32,337 nt of DNA. Origin: Ruminococcaceae bacterium UBA3215 (lineage in GTDB: Bacteria > Bacillota > Clostridia > Oscillospirales > Ruminococcaceae). Made by a program: the position numbers and the translations under genes. The DNA is taken from the NCBI GenBank assembly GCA_002363155.1, contig DEWH01000014.1, positions 1 to 32,337 of the forward strand, written 5' to 3'. This document shows, piece after piece, positions 14,839-23,202 of the stretch. Each line of letters starts with the position of its first letter. Within the stretch, counting starts at the first letter, position 1. Under the pieces are notes generated by a model that was not told where the DNA came from, searched no databases, and saw only the letters and a program-made list of their open reading frames with translations.

Positions 14839-15969
14839 TCACGGGCTTCCGGGATTCTGTTTTTCCGTGCGCATACGGTCTGTCTGTTCCGTTACGCCGG
14901 AGAGCATTCCCTTTGCCGTGTACATTTCCGTAAGTATCGTGGCTACCGCGTTGAACAGCTTTCCGGGTATCTGCTGTCCTACGTCCACGGACTCGTAGAG
15001 CTCTCTTGCAAGAGCGCGGTTTTCCGTCACATACACATCGTTTTCTTCCGCGATCTTTACTATACGGAGCGCAAGCGCGTCCATTCCCTTTGCCACGACT
15101 ACCGGCGCGGATTCCGCTGTCGCGAGCTGTATGTCATATTTAAGCGCTACGGCGAAGTGTGTCGGGTTTCTGACAACGACGTCGGATTCCGGCACCTGCT
15201 CCATCATTCTTGCCTGCGCCATTTCACGCTGTTTCTGCTTTATTTTGCCCTTGATCTGCGGGTCACCTTCCATCTGCTTGTACTCGTCCTTGACCTCCTG
15301 CTTTGACATCTTGAGGTTCTTCTCGAACTGGTACCACTGGAAGAGGAAATCTCCCGCCGCCACAAACACGAAGATTATGCAGAGTATCATAACTATCGTG
15401 AAAATGGTGTTTGCGATGTACGCCACCGCGTAGATAGGCTCCGTGTCCACAAGGCTCACTATCTCGGTCATTCTGCTCTCGATCTGACCATAGACCACGA
15501 ATATAACTGCGGCAAGCTCTATGATGCCTTTTAGTATGCCCACCGCCGCCTGTGCGGAGAACATATTCTTGATGCCGTTGAGGGGGTTGAGCTTCGAGAA
15601 CTTGGGCTTCAGCGGCTTCATCGTGAACAGACCGCGGGTCTGCGCCACCACCGAGATAATGACTATGAACGAGATTATTGCGCACAGCGGGAGGACTATC
15701 AGCACACTGTCCTTTATCACTCCGAGGAATATCGAGGTGTAGGAGCTTATGTCATTCACAAATTCCTGCCCGACAGCGGTTATCCCGTTCTGCACCACTC
15801 TTGTGAGCGAAATGAACATATATGAACCGAGAGCCGCGAGTGCCGCGAATGTGCCGAGTATCGACACCGCCGTGACTATCTCCTTGCTCTGGAGGACTTT
15901 TCCTTCTTTTTCTCTTGCATCGCGCCTTTTTTTCGGCGTTGCCTTTTCGGTTTTGTCGTCGCCCGGCAT
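14839..15969 (-). CDS. flhB: Flagellar export switch protein FlhB
   Basis: A 376-residue FlhB that switches export specificity from rod/hook to filament proteins in response to FliK. It begins with the family signature DKTEKATPKKRRDAREKEGK, then four membrane segments in about 31-210. A charged cytoplasmic linker leads to the autocleavage site N268-P269-T270-H271 in VRNPTHFAVAL, at nearly the same number as in Salmonella (N269). A C-terminal extension follows to residue 376. It sits 15 bp after fliR. Its interaction partner FliK is encoded in the same operon. Confidence 0.97.
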   Translation of the reverse strand: MPGDDKTEKATPKKRRDAREKEGKVLQSKEIVTAVSILGTFAALAALGSYMFISLTRVVQNGITAVGQEFVNDISSYTSIFLGVIKDSVLIVLPLCAIISFIVIISVVAQTRGLFTMKPLKPKFSKLNPLNGIKNMFSAQAAVGILKGIIELAAVIFVVYGQIESRMTEIVSLVDTEPIYAVAYIANTIFTIVMILCIIFVFVAAGDFLFQWYQFEKNLKMSKQEVKDEYKQMEGDPQIKGKIKQKQREMAQARMMEQVPESDVVVRNPTHFAVALKYDIQLATAESAPVVVAKGMDALALRIVKIAEENDVYVTENRALARELYESVDVGQQIPGKLFNAVATILTEMYTAKGMLSGVTEQTDRMRTEKQNPGSP

Positions 15970-15984
15970 ATCATCACCGTCCGA

Positions 15985-16773
15985 TCATACGAAGCTGTGC
16001 GCTGCTGCGTAAAGGTTTTCCCACAGTATGCCGAACAGCCCTTCTACGAACTCCGACATCGGTCTTGCAGCCGCAAACAGTGTTATAAAGCCGATTATAA
16101 GCTTGAGCTGCACGTTCAGCACAAAGATCTGTATCGTCGGCACGGCTTTCATTATGATACCCATGCACATCTCGACGATAAGCTCCACCGCAAGCACCGG
16201 CATTGCGAACTTGAGGGCGAGCTCCATGACCGTTCCCATGTACAGCACCACCACATACGCAAGGTGCAGGGAGTTGTCTGTGAACTCATAGCCTATCGGG
16301 ATCGTCTCATACGACAGCGAGAAAAGCCGGAGGTATGTGAGATGCCCGTTTGTGAGAAAGAAATATAGTATAAACAGATAATAGTAGTAGTTGCCGAATA
16401 CCGGCATCGTTACGCCCGTTGCCGGGTCATAAGCCTTTGCCATGCCGAGACCTATCTCGGTATCCATTACCTCGCCTGCGTAAAGCAGCACAGTAATGAT
16501 AAGATTAGTAAAGAAGCCGAAAACGAGACCTATCAGAAGTTCTTTTATGACAATTACCGCAAATCCGATAACTCCCGTAAATTCCGGCACAGCCTCGATC
16601 CCGCCCATGGAGTAGGTCATCACCACCGCGAACACCACCGACATAAAAGCCTTGATGTTGTTGGGGACGTTATTGCGGGAGAAGATAGGGTTGAATGTGA
16701 ATATCCCTGTCGTCCTGCAAAGAACGAAGATAAAGGCTGTAAAACTGCTGTAAACTGTATCCCATACGAACAT
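15985..16773 (-). CDS. fliR: Flagellar export gate protein FliR
   Basis: A 262-residue integral membrane protein, one subunit of the FliP5-FliQ4-FliR1 export gate. It has about six hydrophobic segments. Landmarks include FVLCRTTGIFTFNPIFSRNNVPNNIKAF near the N-terminus and GLVFGFFTNLIITVLLYAGEVMDTEIGLGM in the middle. GGAGAG lies upstream and the gap after fliQ is 14 bp, so it is co-translated within the export block. Confidence 0.95.
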   Translation of the reverse strand: MFVWDTVYSSFTAFIFVLCRTTGIFTFNPIFSRNNVPNNIKAFMSVVFAVVMTYSMGGIEAVPEFTGVIGFAVIVIKELLIGLVFGFFTNLIITVLLYAGEVMDTEIGLGMAKAYDPATGVTMPVFGNYYYYLFILYFFLTNGHLTYLRLFSLSYETIPIGYEFTDNSLHLAYVVVLYMGTVMELALKFAMPVLAVELIVEMCMGIIMKAVPTIQIFVLNVQLKLIIGFITLFAAARPMSEFVEGLFGILWENLYAAAHSFV

Positions 16774-16787
16774 TGCGGTACTCTCCG

Positions 16788-17057
16788 CTACAATGTTATG
16801 TTGCGCATGAGATCCATTATATAGTTAAAGAAGTCTATGATGCTCGAGCACATCCAGGGACCCATCGCAAGGAGAGCAAGTGCTACTATCACGGCTTTCG
16901 GCGCAAATGTGAGCGTCTGCTCATGCACCTGTGTCGCCGCCTGGAGTATCGCGATCACAAGTCCGACAAGCATAGCTATCAGAAGCGTAGGGACCGCGAG
17001 CTTGAACGCGAGTATTATAGCTTCGGTAAAAACTTCAAGTACAATATCCTGTGTCAT
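16788..17057 (-). CDS. fliQ: Flagellar export gate protein FliQ
   Basis: An 89-residue protein with two membrane hairpin segments (about 14-38 and 50-75), the typical FliQ size and fold. Landmarks are LLIAMLVGLVIAILQAATQVHEQTLTF and PKAVIVALALLAMGPWM, the conserved Q-A-x-T-x-x-x-E-Q-T-L-x-F-x-P-K block. Gap to fliP is 24 bp with CGGAGATG as ribosome-binding site. Confidence 0.97.
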   Translation of the reverse strand: MTQDIVLEVFTEAIILAFKLAVPTLLIAMLVGLVIAILQAATQVHEQTLTFAPKAVIVALALLAMGPWMCSSIIDFFNYIMDLMRNITL

Positions 17058-17081
17058 TGAAAATCATCTCCGTGAAGTGCG

Positions 17082-18056
17082 CTATATGTTGAAAGAGTTC
17101 ACAAGGGTGCCTATAAGCATCTGCCAGCCGTCAACAAGTACGAACAGCATTATCTTGAAAGGCAGCGAGATCATCGAAGGCGGGAGCATCATCATACCCA
17201 TAGCCATAAGTGTCGAGGAAACGACGATATCTATGACAAGGAACGGTATGAAGATCAGAAATCCCATCTGGAACGCTCTCGTAAGCTCACTGAGTATGAA
17301 TGCGGGGATAACGGTCTCAAGTCCGAGCTGGTCGGTATAGTCCGTGAGCTCGTTCGGAGTCTGTTCAATATCCACCGGCGTGCGCTCTGTGATATCGGTT
17401 ATCGGCTCAAGCGGTTCGAGGGGGGTGATGAAGTCACTGTTCTCCTCAGTCTCTGCCGCAGCTTCCGAACGCTGTTCCGCTTCGTACACCACAGTGCCTT
17501 TGAGGTCAAGGAAGAACTTCATATTCGACTTCGATGTGTTCTTGAGCATAAAAGTCTTAAGACTTTCCGCCGAACGGTCGATCATCTCGTTTATCCCGAT
17601 CTCGCCTGCTGAATACGGCTGATAAGCGTTCTCGTTTATATCCGTTATCGTAGGCCACATTATAAATACCGTAAGAAACAGCGAAAGCCCCATGAGCACC
17701 GCGTTCGGCGGTATCGACTGGGTCTGCATTGCATTTCTTAAAAAGCTGAACACAATGACGATCCTCGTGAAGGACGTCAGCATTACAAGAAAAGACGGCG
17801 CTATCGACAGGATAGTAACTATAAGAATTACTTCGAGTGTCTGCGAACCGTCAATTCCTATGAGCTGCTTCAAAAGCGATTCGTCCACCGGCTCCGCTTC
17901 CGGATTTGCCGCAAGCACCTGTGTTTCCGTTTCCGGGTCAGGACTCAGTGCCGACGCGGTGATGCACAGCAGTGCTCCTAGAATGCAGGTCACGGCGAAA
18001 GATACGAAAAACCGAATAAACAGCTTTCTGTTTTGTTTTATAGCTTCCTTAATCAT
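17082..18056 (-). CDS. fliP: Flagellar export gate protein FliP, with an acidic insertion
   Basis: A 324-residue FliP, longer than the usual 215-255. An N-terminal signal peptide (about 1-37, ending ITASALS) is typical of FliP. The conserved core is present: TLEVILIVTILSIAPS, MLTSFTRIVIVFSFLRNAM, and the C-terminal PAFILSELTRAFQMGFLIF..PFLVIDIVVSS followed by MGMMMLPPSMISLPFK and LVDGW. Between the SxxxxxxFM helix (about 153-172) and PAFILSEL (241) lies about 65 acidic, Pro/Thr/Glu-rich residues (173-238), where most FliP proteins have a short loop. The frame is open and flanks are intact, so this is not an artefact of a frameshift. Its start overlaps fliO by 8 bases. Confidence 0.96.
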   Translation of the reverse strand: MIKEAIKQNRKLFIRFFVSFAVTCILGALLCITASALSPDPETETQVLAANPEAEPVDESLLKQLIGIDGSQTLEVILIVTILSIAPSFLVMLTSFTRIVIVFSFLRNAMQTQSIPPNAVLMGLSLFLTVFIMWPTITDINENAYQPYSAGEIGINEMIDRSAESLKTFMLKNTSKSNMKFFLDLKGTVVYEAEQRSEAAAETEENSDFITPLEPLEPITDITERTPVDIEQTPNELTDYTDQLGLETVIPAFILSELTRAFQMGFLIFIPFLVIDIVVSSTLMAMGMMMLPPSMISLPFKIMLFVLVDGWQMLIGTLVNSFNI

Positions 18057-18420
18057 CGCTCTTATCCTTTTCCGCGTTTCTTTTCCTGTTCAATACCTCG
18101 GTAAAGGCAGAAGCGAAGCTCATTCCGTTCTGCGATTCGGGAGATGTCATACGTTCGCTGTATTCTTCCGGTGTCATATCAATGTCGGAAAGCTTTTCTA
18201 TATGCTGTCCGGTAACGCCGATAAGCATGAGCTTTCCGGCTACGCTCACAACAACAAGCATTCCTTCCCGTCCGAGAGATATCCGGTCCAGCACCTTCAT
18301 ACGGTTGCCGTTCACATAGCCTATCCCCGTATTGAGTTTTTTAAGAGCGTAAATAAGTATGAAAAACAGACCGAGTACACCTACGAGTGAGAGTATGACC
18401 CAGAGAATATTAAGACCCAT
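18049..18420 (-). CDS. fliO: Flagellar biosynthesis protein FliO/FliZ
   Basis: A 123-residue FliO-type protein: one N-terminal membrane segment (about 5-26, ILWVILSLVGVLGLFFILIY), then a small cytoplasmic beta domain (MKVLDRISLGREGMLVVVSV, LMLIGVTGQHIEKL) and a charged tail. FliO helps assemble the FliP pentamer, and it lies immediately before fliP with an 8-base overlap. The start is 8 bp after the cheY stop without a clear Shine-Dalgarno sequence, so it probably depends on coupled translation. It corresponds to fliZ of Bacillus by position. Confidence 0.9.
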   Translation of the reverse strand: MGLNILWVILSLVGVLGLFFILIYALKKLNTGIGYVNGNRMKVLDRISLGREGMLVVVSVAGKLMLIGVTGQHIEKLSDIDMTPEEYSERMTSPESQNGMSFASAFTEVLNRKRNAEKDKSDD

Positions 18421-18428
18421 AGGAAAGA

Positions 18429-18791
18429 TCAGCCGAGGATCTTGGTTACGGTAGCGATGATCCTGTCAGGCTTGAAGGGCTTTACGATAAAGTCAAGCGC
18501 GCCGAGCTTTATAGCCTCAACGACCATTGCTTCCTGACCCATAGCGCTGCACATAACGACCTTTGCCGCAGGGTTCATCTTCTTGATGTCGGCAAGAGCC
18601 TCAATACCTGTCTTGTTGGGCATGGTAATATCCATGATAACAAGATCGGGCTTTTCAGCCTCATAAGTCTGGCACGCGATAGCGCCGTCCTGTGCTTCAA
18701 GGATATTGGTATAGCCGTTCTTTGTGAGAGTATCCTTGATGAGCATTCTCATGAATGCCGCGTCATCAACCAGTAAAATCTTCTTGTCCAT
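18429..18791 (-). CDS. cheY: Chemotaxis response regulator CheY
   Basis: A 120-residue single-domain receiver. The acidic pocket is D9-D10, the phosphoacceptor D54 (VIMDITMPNK), the switch residue S82 and the conserved K104 (VKPFKP). There is no output domain. It binds FliM (and probably FliY) at the motor when phosphorylated by CheA. The gene lies between fliY and fliO exactly as in the Bacillus fla/che operon, with AAGGAG upstream. Gap to fliY is 6 bp. Confidence 0.97.
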   Translation of the reverse strand: MDKKILLVDDAAFMRMLIKDTLTKNGYTNILEAQDGAIACQTYEAEKPDLVIMDITMPNKTGIEALADIKKMNPAAKVVMCSAMGQEAMVVEAIKLGALDFIVKPFKPDRIIATVTKILG

Positions 18792-18797
18792 ATCTGT

Positions 18798-20096
18798 TTA
18801 CTCCTTGTTTATTGAATCCATAAGCTTGGATTTGATTATTTCCGTTATTCTGACAGCAAAGTTATCGTCGATAACAACGATATCTCCCTTTGCTATAAGG
18901 TTTCCGTTAACTATTATGTCAACCGGGGCGCCTGCCTGGCGTTCAAGCTCGATTATAGTACCCTGGGTGAATTCGAGTATCTCTTTTACCTTTCGCCTTG
19001 CCGTACCGATCTCGACAGATATCTCCAGCGGCACGCCCATGAGAAGCTGAAGGTTTGTCTTCTGTTCCCCCGTGAGCTGCATATTCGGTGCGTCGAACTG
19101 GTTAAGCTGGGCGTTCTGGACATTCATGGGCTGCGGATATCCGCCGTATCCCGGCTGAGGGGGGTATCCGTAAGGAGGCGGGTAACCGTACTGCGGCGGA
19201 TATCCGTATGGCATCTGCGGCATTCCCTGCATCTGTGGCATTCCCTGCATCTGCGGCATACCCTGAGGCATACCCTGCATCTGGGGCATACCCTGCATCT
19301 GCGGAGCGCCGCCCATATTTCCGGCGAACATTGCGTCCATCTCCGCCTGGGACATCGTTCCTCCGCCTGCACCCGGTGCAGCCGCACCGCCGCCGGCGAA
19401 CATCGCGTCCATTTCAGCCTGCGACATCGTTCCTCCGCCTGAGCTTCCCTGGCTCGGAGCCGCTGGAGCAGGAGCGGGTTCGGCAGGTGCGTCATCGGCA
19501 ACGCCGAGCACCTTGTCTGCGATGTATTTCGCAAGGTCTATCGTAAGTACCGAGCAGAACTCGGATTTTATCACTCCGTCAATGGTGAGATCGAAGTAGA
19601 TCGCCGCAACTTCCTCATCTTCGGCAAAATCCTGCACCTCGCTGAGATCGACGCTCTCCATAATATAGGGTGTCGGGGTGGAGATATCGACAACGATGCC
19701 GAGAAAATCCGAAAGCGCGGTGGCGCTCGCTCCCATCATCTGGTTCATGACCTCGGAAACGGCGCTTATGTTCAGCTCATCAAACTCAAAATCCGGCGTT
19801 ACAACGAGCGGCTGACCCATGAGCTGATTGAGTATCATCTGCACGTCGTCCTGTCTCAGGACCATAAGGTTATTGCCGGAGAGACCCCTGACATATTCTA
19901 TTTTTACGCACACCGCAGGTTCGAGCTTGTCGTACTGCAGCATGTTGTCCGCCCTGACGATCTCCACTCTCGGAGTGGTGATCCACACCTTTGCACTCAG
20001 AAGCTCGGAGACTGCCGTTGCCGCACTTCCCATGCTTATATTCATGACCTCGCCAAGGGCGTCCTTTTCCATCTCGGAAATTTCAACTTTAGGCAT
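18798..20096 (-). CDS. fliY: Flagellar motor switch phosphatase FliY (CheC-like domain fused to FliN)
   Basis: A 432-residue switch protein. Residues 1-200 form a CheC-like phosphatase domain with two half-sites, D12-E16-N19 (DALGEVMN) and S111-E115-N118 (SAVSEVMN). Residues about 340-430 are the FliN/SpoA domain (NLQLLMGVPLEISVEIGTAR...). The 140-residue linker is unusual. It contains an exact tandem 16-residue motif GGGTMSQAEMDAMFAG (220-235 and 244-259), which resembles the CheY-P-binding LSQxEIDALL motif of FliM/FliY. A PQMQGM-type repeat (264-294) and a YGYPP-type repeat (297-320) follow. Start overlaps the fliM stop by one base (TAATG). In Bacillus FliY the CheY-binding motif is single and N-terminal; here it is duplicated and internal. 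Confidence 0.95.
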   Translation of the reverse strand: MPKVEISEMEKDALGEVMNISMGSAATAVSELLSAKVWITTPRVEIVRADNMLQYDKLEPAVCVKIEYVRGLSGNNLMVLRQDDVQMILNQLMGQPLVVTPDFEFDELNISAVSEVMNQMMGASATALSDFLGIVVDISTPTPYIMESVDLSEVQDFAEDEEVAAIYFDLTIDGVIKSEFCSVLTIDLAKYIADKVLGVADDAPAEPAPAPAAPSQGSSGGGTMSQAEMDAMFAGGGAAAPGAGGGTMSQAEMDAMFAGNMGGAPQMQGMPQMQGMPQGMPQMQGMPQMQGMPQMPYGYPPQYGYPPPYGYPPQPGYGGYPQPMNVQNAQLNQFDAPNMQLTGEQKTNLQLLMGVPLEISVEIGTARRKVKEILEFTQGTIIELERQAGAPVDIIVNGNLIAKGDIVVIDDNFAVRITEIIKSKLMDSINKE

Positions 20097-21088
20097 TACT
20101 GACCCTCACTTCTGAACACGTTCTCTATCTTTACCGCTTTATTCTGGTTAAACGATCCGAGTTTTCCGTCAAACCACACCTTGTTGCCTATCTTGAGCGT
20201 GACATTGCTGTCTATGCTCACATCAAGCGGTATTATATCGTCTATCTGCAGATTCAGCACGTCCGATACATCAAGTGAAGTCTTTCCGAGTTCAGCCACT
20301 ATATCGAGCGACGTATCGTTGAGAGCGCGCATGATGTTGTCGCGGCGTTCCTGTTCTCTTGCCGCATCATAGCGCCTTGTGCTTCTGACCGACTTTGAGA
20401 CGTACTTCTGCATAAGCTCATCGAGGCTCAGAGCCGGAATACAAATCGTAATGATCGTCTTTGTATCGCTGACTGTTGCTTCGAGAGCGACAAGTATCAT
20501 CGTATCATCATAGTCCACCGCGGAGTAAACACGGGAGTTCGTCTCGATATTGACGACGCTCGGATTCACCTCTACATACGGCTCCCACGGATCGTGGAGC
20601 AGTGCGGACATATTGTTGATTATCTTGTCTATGATGCTGACCTCGATCTCCGTGAAATCCCGGTCGGCGTCCTTGTATTCGCCCTTGCCTCCGAGGAGAC
20701 GGTCCATAAGGATATATGTGAGCGAGTTTGAAAGCTGGACTATCGCCGTGACTGTTCCGATATCGTCATCGTGTATGCCGAGATCGAGGGTTCCCATCAT
20801 AACGTAGTCCGGCAGTGCGTTGTTGAATTCAAAGTACCGCTGTTCCTCGATAGAGGCGAGGCTTACCTTACAGTAAAGCCTCAGCAGACCTGTAAGGTAC
20901 GAGGACAGGAGTCTCGCGTAGTTGTCAAAGATGCTGTCGAGTATCTTTATACGCTCTTTGGTAAACTTTTTCGGAGCGCGGAAGTCATACTCCTTGACAT
21001 CCGGCTCTTTTGAGGTTTCGACCATTTCGCCGGACATGGCACTGCTAAGCAGCGCGTCTATCTGTTCCTGCGTAAGGGTTTCAGCCAT
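20096..21088 (-). CDS. fliM: Flagellar motor switch protein FliM
   Basis: A 330-residue FliM forming the switch ring between FliG and FliY/FliN. The N-terminal CheY-P-binding motif is LTQEQIDALLSS (about 5-16). The middle CheC-like domain without phosphatase residues follows, and the C-terminal SpoA domain covers about 245-325 (NLQIDDIIPLDVSIDSNVTLKIGNKVWFDGKLG). ATG at 21088 is chosen over an upstream in-frame start at 21118 because it places the motif at the N-terminus and has GAGGTGAG upstream. It follows motB by 50 bp, with no fliL between. Confidence 0.97.
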   Translation of the reverse strand: MAETLTQEQIDALLSSAMSGEMVETSKEPDVKEYDFRAPKKFTKERIKILDSIFDNYARLLSSYLTGLLRLYCKVSLASIEEQRYFEFNNALPDYVMMGTLDLGIHDDDIGTVTAIVQLSNSLTYILMDRLLGGKGEYKDADRDFTEIEVSIIDKIINNMSALLHDPWEPYVEVNPSVVNIETNSRVYSAVDYDDTMILVALEATVSDTKTIITICIPALSLDELMQKYVSKSVRSTRRYDAAREQERRDNIMRALNDTSLDIVAELGKTSLDVSDVLNLQIDDIIPLDVSIDSNVTLKIGNKVWFDGKLGSFNQNKAVKIENVFRSEGQ

Positions 21089-21138
21089 TAACGTCTCACC
21101 TCTCTCCCCGGTATCCACCGGGCGGCAGATCTACCTTA

Positions 21139-22200
21139 TCACTCCGCGGCTTCGGCGCTGTCGTCTTCTGCCGGTTCCTCTTCTTCCGGCAGGTCTATCA
21201 GTATATCCTCCGGTATCTCGGATATCGGCATCGTAAATACGGGTCCGGTATCGTCCTGCGCGGTATCTTCATCGGATACGACAGCACCGGAATACTTGCT
21301 GTCAAGACCGGAGATTATCTGCTGTACCGTATCGTCGGTAACACCGCCGTGGATATCTGTCCTGTCTATCGCATCGGTCTTGCCGTTGGAAATGCCGTAG
21401 TCGTAGAGCAGCATATCCTCGATGATCGCGGTATCCGCTGCCGCTATGTCATTTCTCGTGATAACGAGCTCGACACGCCTGTTTTCCTGTTTATGCTCTT
21501 CTGTATCGTTGGGAGCGATAGGATCGTACTGGGCGCGGCCCTCTGCGATGTACTTCTCGCTGTCAACGATAACGTTGTAATCAAGATATTTCAGCACGGA
21601 GCAGGCTCTTGCGGAAGAGAGGTCCCAGTCGTTTATCGCCGAGAGCCCCTGTGCGGTATGACCCTGCACCTTGATGCTCTTGATGTAGTCGCCGATCGCC
21701 TTTATGCCGGGCATGATCGCTTTCAGCGCGGATCGTCCCGTAGCCTTTAGCTCAGCGCTGTCGCCGTCGAACATTATGGAGTTGTTGAATCTGATGTTGA
21801 TGCGCGATGAAGAAGACTGTGACACGCTTATCGAGTCGGAGAACTCACTCTGTGCCGCAGCGCCGGATACCCACGCAAACAGCTCGTCGAAGTTGTTCGG
21901 AAGTCCCATGTTTGTTTCTTCACTTGATGTCGTACCCACTCCGGAACCGTTCGGGACATCGGTATTTCCGTCCTCATCGCTTCTGTTTTCGCCTTCGTCG
22001 ATCTGCTCCATAACAAATGGGTTTACATATTTACCCTGGCTGTTGAACGACTGGAAGATGTACTGGAACTTGGTCTCATCAGGAGTCGATGCCGCGTACA
22101 GAAGCACGAAGAAGCACATCAGCAGCGTAACCATGTCCGAATATGTGGACATCCATTCGTCAACACCGGTATGAATGATCTTTACCCTTTTTTTAGCCAT
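21139..22200 (-). CDS. motB: Flagellar stator protein MotB
   Basis: A 353-residue MotB. It has a short basic N-terminus (MAKKRVKIIHTG) and a single membrane helix containing the ion-conducting aspartate D22 in TYSDMVTLLMCFFVLLYA. A periplasmic plug/linker follows, then an OmpA-like peptidoglycan-binding domain (QGHTAQG, LSSARACSVLKYL, GRAQYDPIAPN and NRRVELVI). The acidic tail after about residue 290 is long. ATG at 22200 with CGGAG upstream is preferred over a start at 22239. The ion (H+ or Na+) cannot be told from this. A 126-bp gap with its own promoter separates it from motA. Confidence 0.95.
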   Translation of the reverse strand: MAKKRVKIIHTGVDEWMSTYSDMVTLLMCFFVLLYAASTPDETKFQYIFQSFNSQGKYVNPFVMEQIDEGENRSDEDGNTDVPNGSGVGTTSSEETNMGLPNNFDELFAWVSGAAAQSEFSDSISVSQSSSSRINIRFNNSIMFDGDSAELKATGRSALKAIMPGIKAIGDYIKSIKVQGHTAQGLSAINDWDLSSARACSVLKYLDYNVIVDSEKYIAEGRAQYDPIAPNDTEEHKQENRRVELVITRNDIAAADTAIIEDMLLYDYGISNGKTDAIDRTDIHGGVTDDTVQQIISGLDSKYSGAVVSDEDTAQDDTGPVFTMPISEIPEDILIDLPEEEEPAEDDSAEAAE

Positions 22201-22253
22201 TTTTTTCTCCGGTGACCGTCCGCAGCGCTTTATGCGCAAACAGTCGGTAATAT

Positions 22254-22282
22254 ATTATACCATAAAACACGCGGTATTGCAA
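22254..22282 (-). promoter_or_regulatory. Internal sigma-A promoter upstream of motB
   Basis: Minus-strand TTGCAA (22277-22282), exactly 17 bp, TATAAT (22254-22259), 54 bp before the motB start in the one sizeable gap of this part of the operon. The -10 is perfect, the -35 4/6. Upstream, AAGCC-CGGTGC-GGCTT forms a small hairpin just past the motA stop. Confidence 0.7.
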
Positions 22283-22326
22283 TATTTTTTTGAAATTTAT
22301 CGTAAGCCGCACCGGGCTTATGCACT

Positions 22327-23091
22327 CTACTTTGCTGCTTCTTCCTTCTTTGCGGACTTCGGGAGCATGAAATCGAGCTTTTCCTTGATCATTCTCGGGT
22401 TTGAGCCTTCCGCGATAGCCATAACGCCCTCAATGATTATCTGCATACAGAGAACTTCGTCTTCGTGAGCGTTCTTGAGCGCGGATTCGATAGGTCCGAA
22501 AATTACGTTTGCGAACAGCGAACCGTAGAATGTCGTGATAAGCGCAACCGCCATAGCCGGTCCGAGGTCACCGCCGTCCAGGTTCTGGAGCATGATTACC
22601 AGACCGACCAGCGTACCGAGCATTCCGAATGCCGGGCAAAGGCTGGCACCCTTTCCGAAGAAGCCTTGTCCGGCTTCGTGTCTCTGGGACATGAACTCGA
22701 GGGAGCCTTCAAGCATCTCGCGAACCTTTGCGGAATCGTTGGCATCAACGATCAGCATAAGGCTCTGCTTCATAAACGGATCTTCGCACTTGTTCGCACT
22801 GTCTTCAAGTGCAAGAAGTCCCTTGCTTCGTGCGGTATTTGCAAATTCAACTATCTGGGTTATGTAGTCCTCAGCCTTGAACTTAGGCGGAAGTATCGCT
22901 ATCTTGAAAAGCTTCGGGAGCGATTTCAGCAGCGACAGCGGCGATACTGCGATAAGAACGCCGAACGTACCGCCGACGGTGATCGCGAGAGACGGTATAT
23001 CTATGAACCAAGCCAGCTGACCGCCGTTAAATATTCCGTAAAGTATAAGACCGAACGCTATGACCCAGCCTATGATAAGTGTAATATTCAA
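22327..23091 (-). CDS. motA: Flagellar stator protein MotA
   Basis: A 254-residue MotA with four membrane segments: two near the N-terminus (about 3-22 and 31-50) and two after the cytoplasmic loop (about 150-170 and 178-200). The loop contains RHEAGQGFFGKGASL, which includes the charged residues that contact FliG. CPAFGMLGTLVGLVIML carries the proline of TM3 that controls ion flow. It starts with TTG at 23091, eight bases after GGAGG, and no ATG is available near. It follows flbD after about 110 bp and precedes motB, the usual clostridial order. Confidence 0.96.
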   Translation of the reverse strand: MNITLIIGWVIAFGLILYGIFNGGQLAWFIDIPSLAITVGGTFGVLIAVSPLSLLKSLPKLFKIAILPPKFKAEDYITQIVEFANTARSKGLLALEDSANKCEDPFMKQSLMLIVDANDSAKVREMLEGSLEFMSQRHEAGQGFFGKGASLCPAFGMLGTLVGLVIMLQNLDGGDLGPAMAVALITTFYGSLFANVIFGPIESALKNAHEDEVLCMQIIIEGVMAIAEGSNPRMIKEKLDFMLPKSAKKEEAAK

Positions 23092-23202
23092 AAAGGATCC
23101 CTCCAGTTAAAATTAACGTTGCATACAAACCCGAATACACACCGAAAAACACGACCCTGCTTTTCCGGCAGAACGCAGTGTACATTCGGGATCGTGTGCG
23201 TA

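Noticed and set aside
17337..17545. Frameshift or fusion as explanation for long FliP
   Set aside because: The conserved FliP blocks lie in a single open frame on both sides of the extra residues, and no second gene's motifs are visible in them.
21228..21242. GCCGATATC on the minus strand within motB as a sigma-28 promoter
   Set aside because: No TAAA 14-16 bases upstream; ordinary coding sequence.
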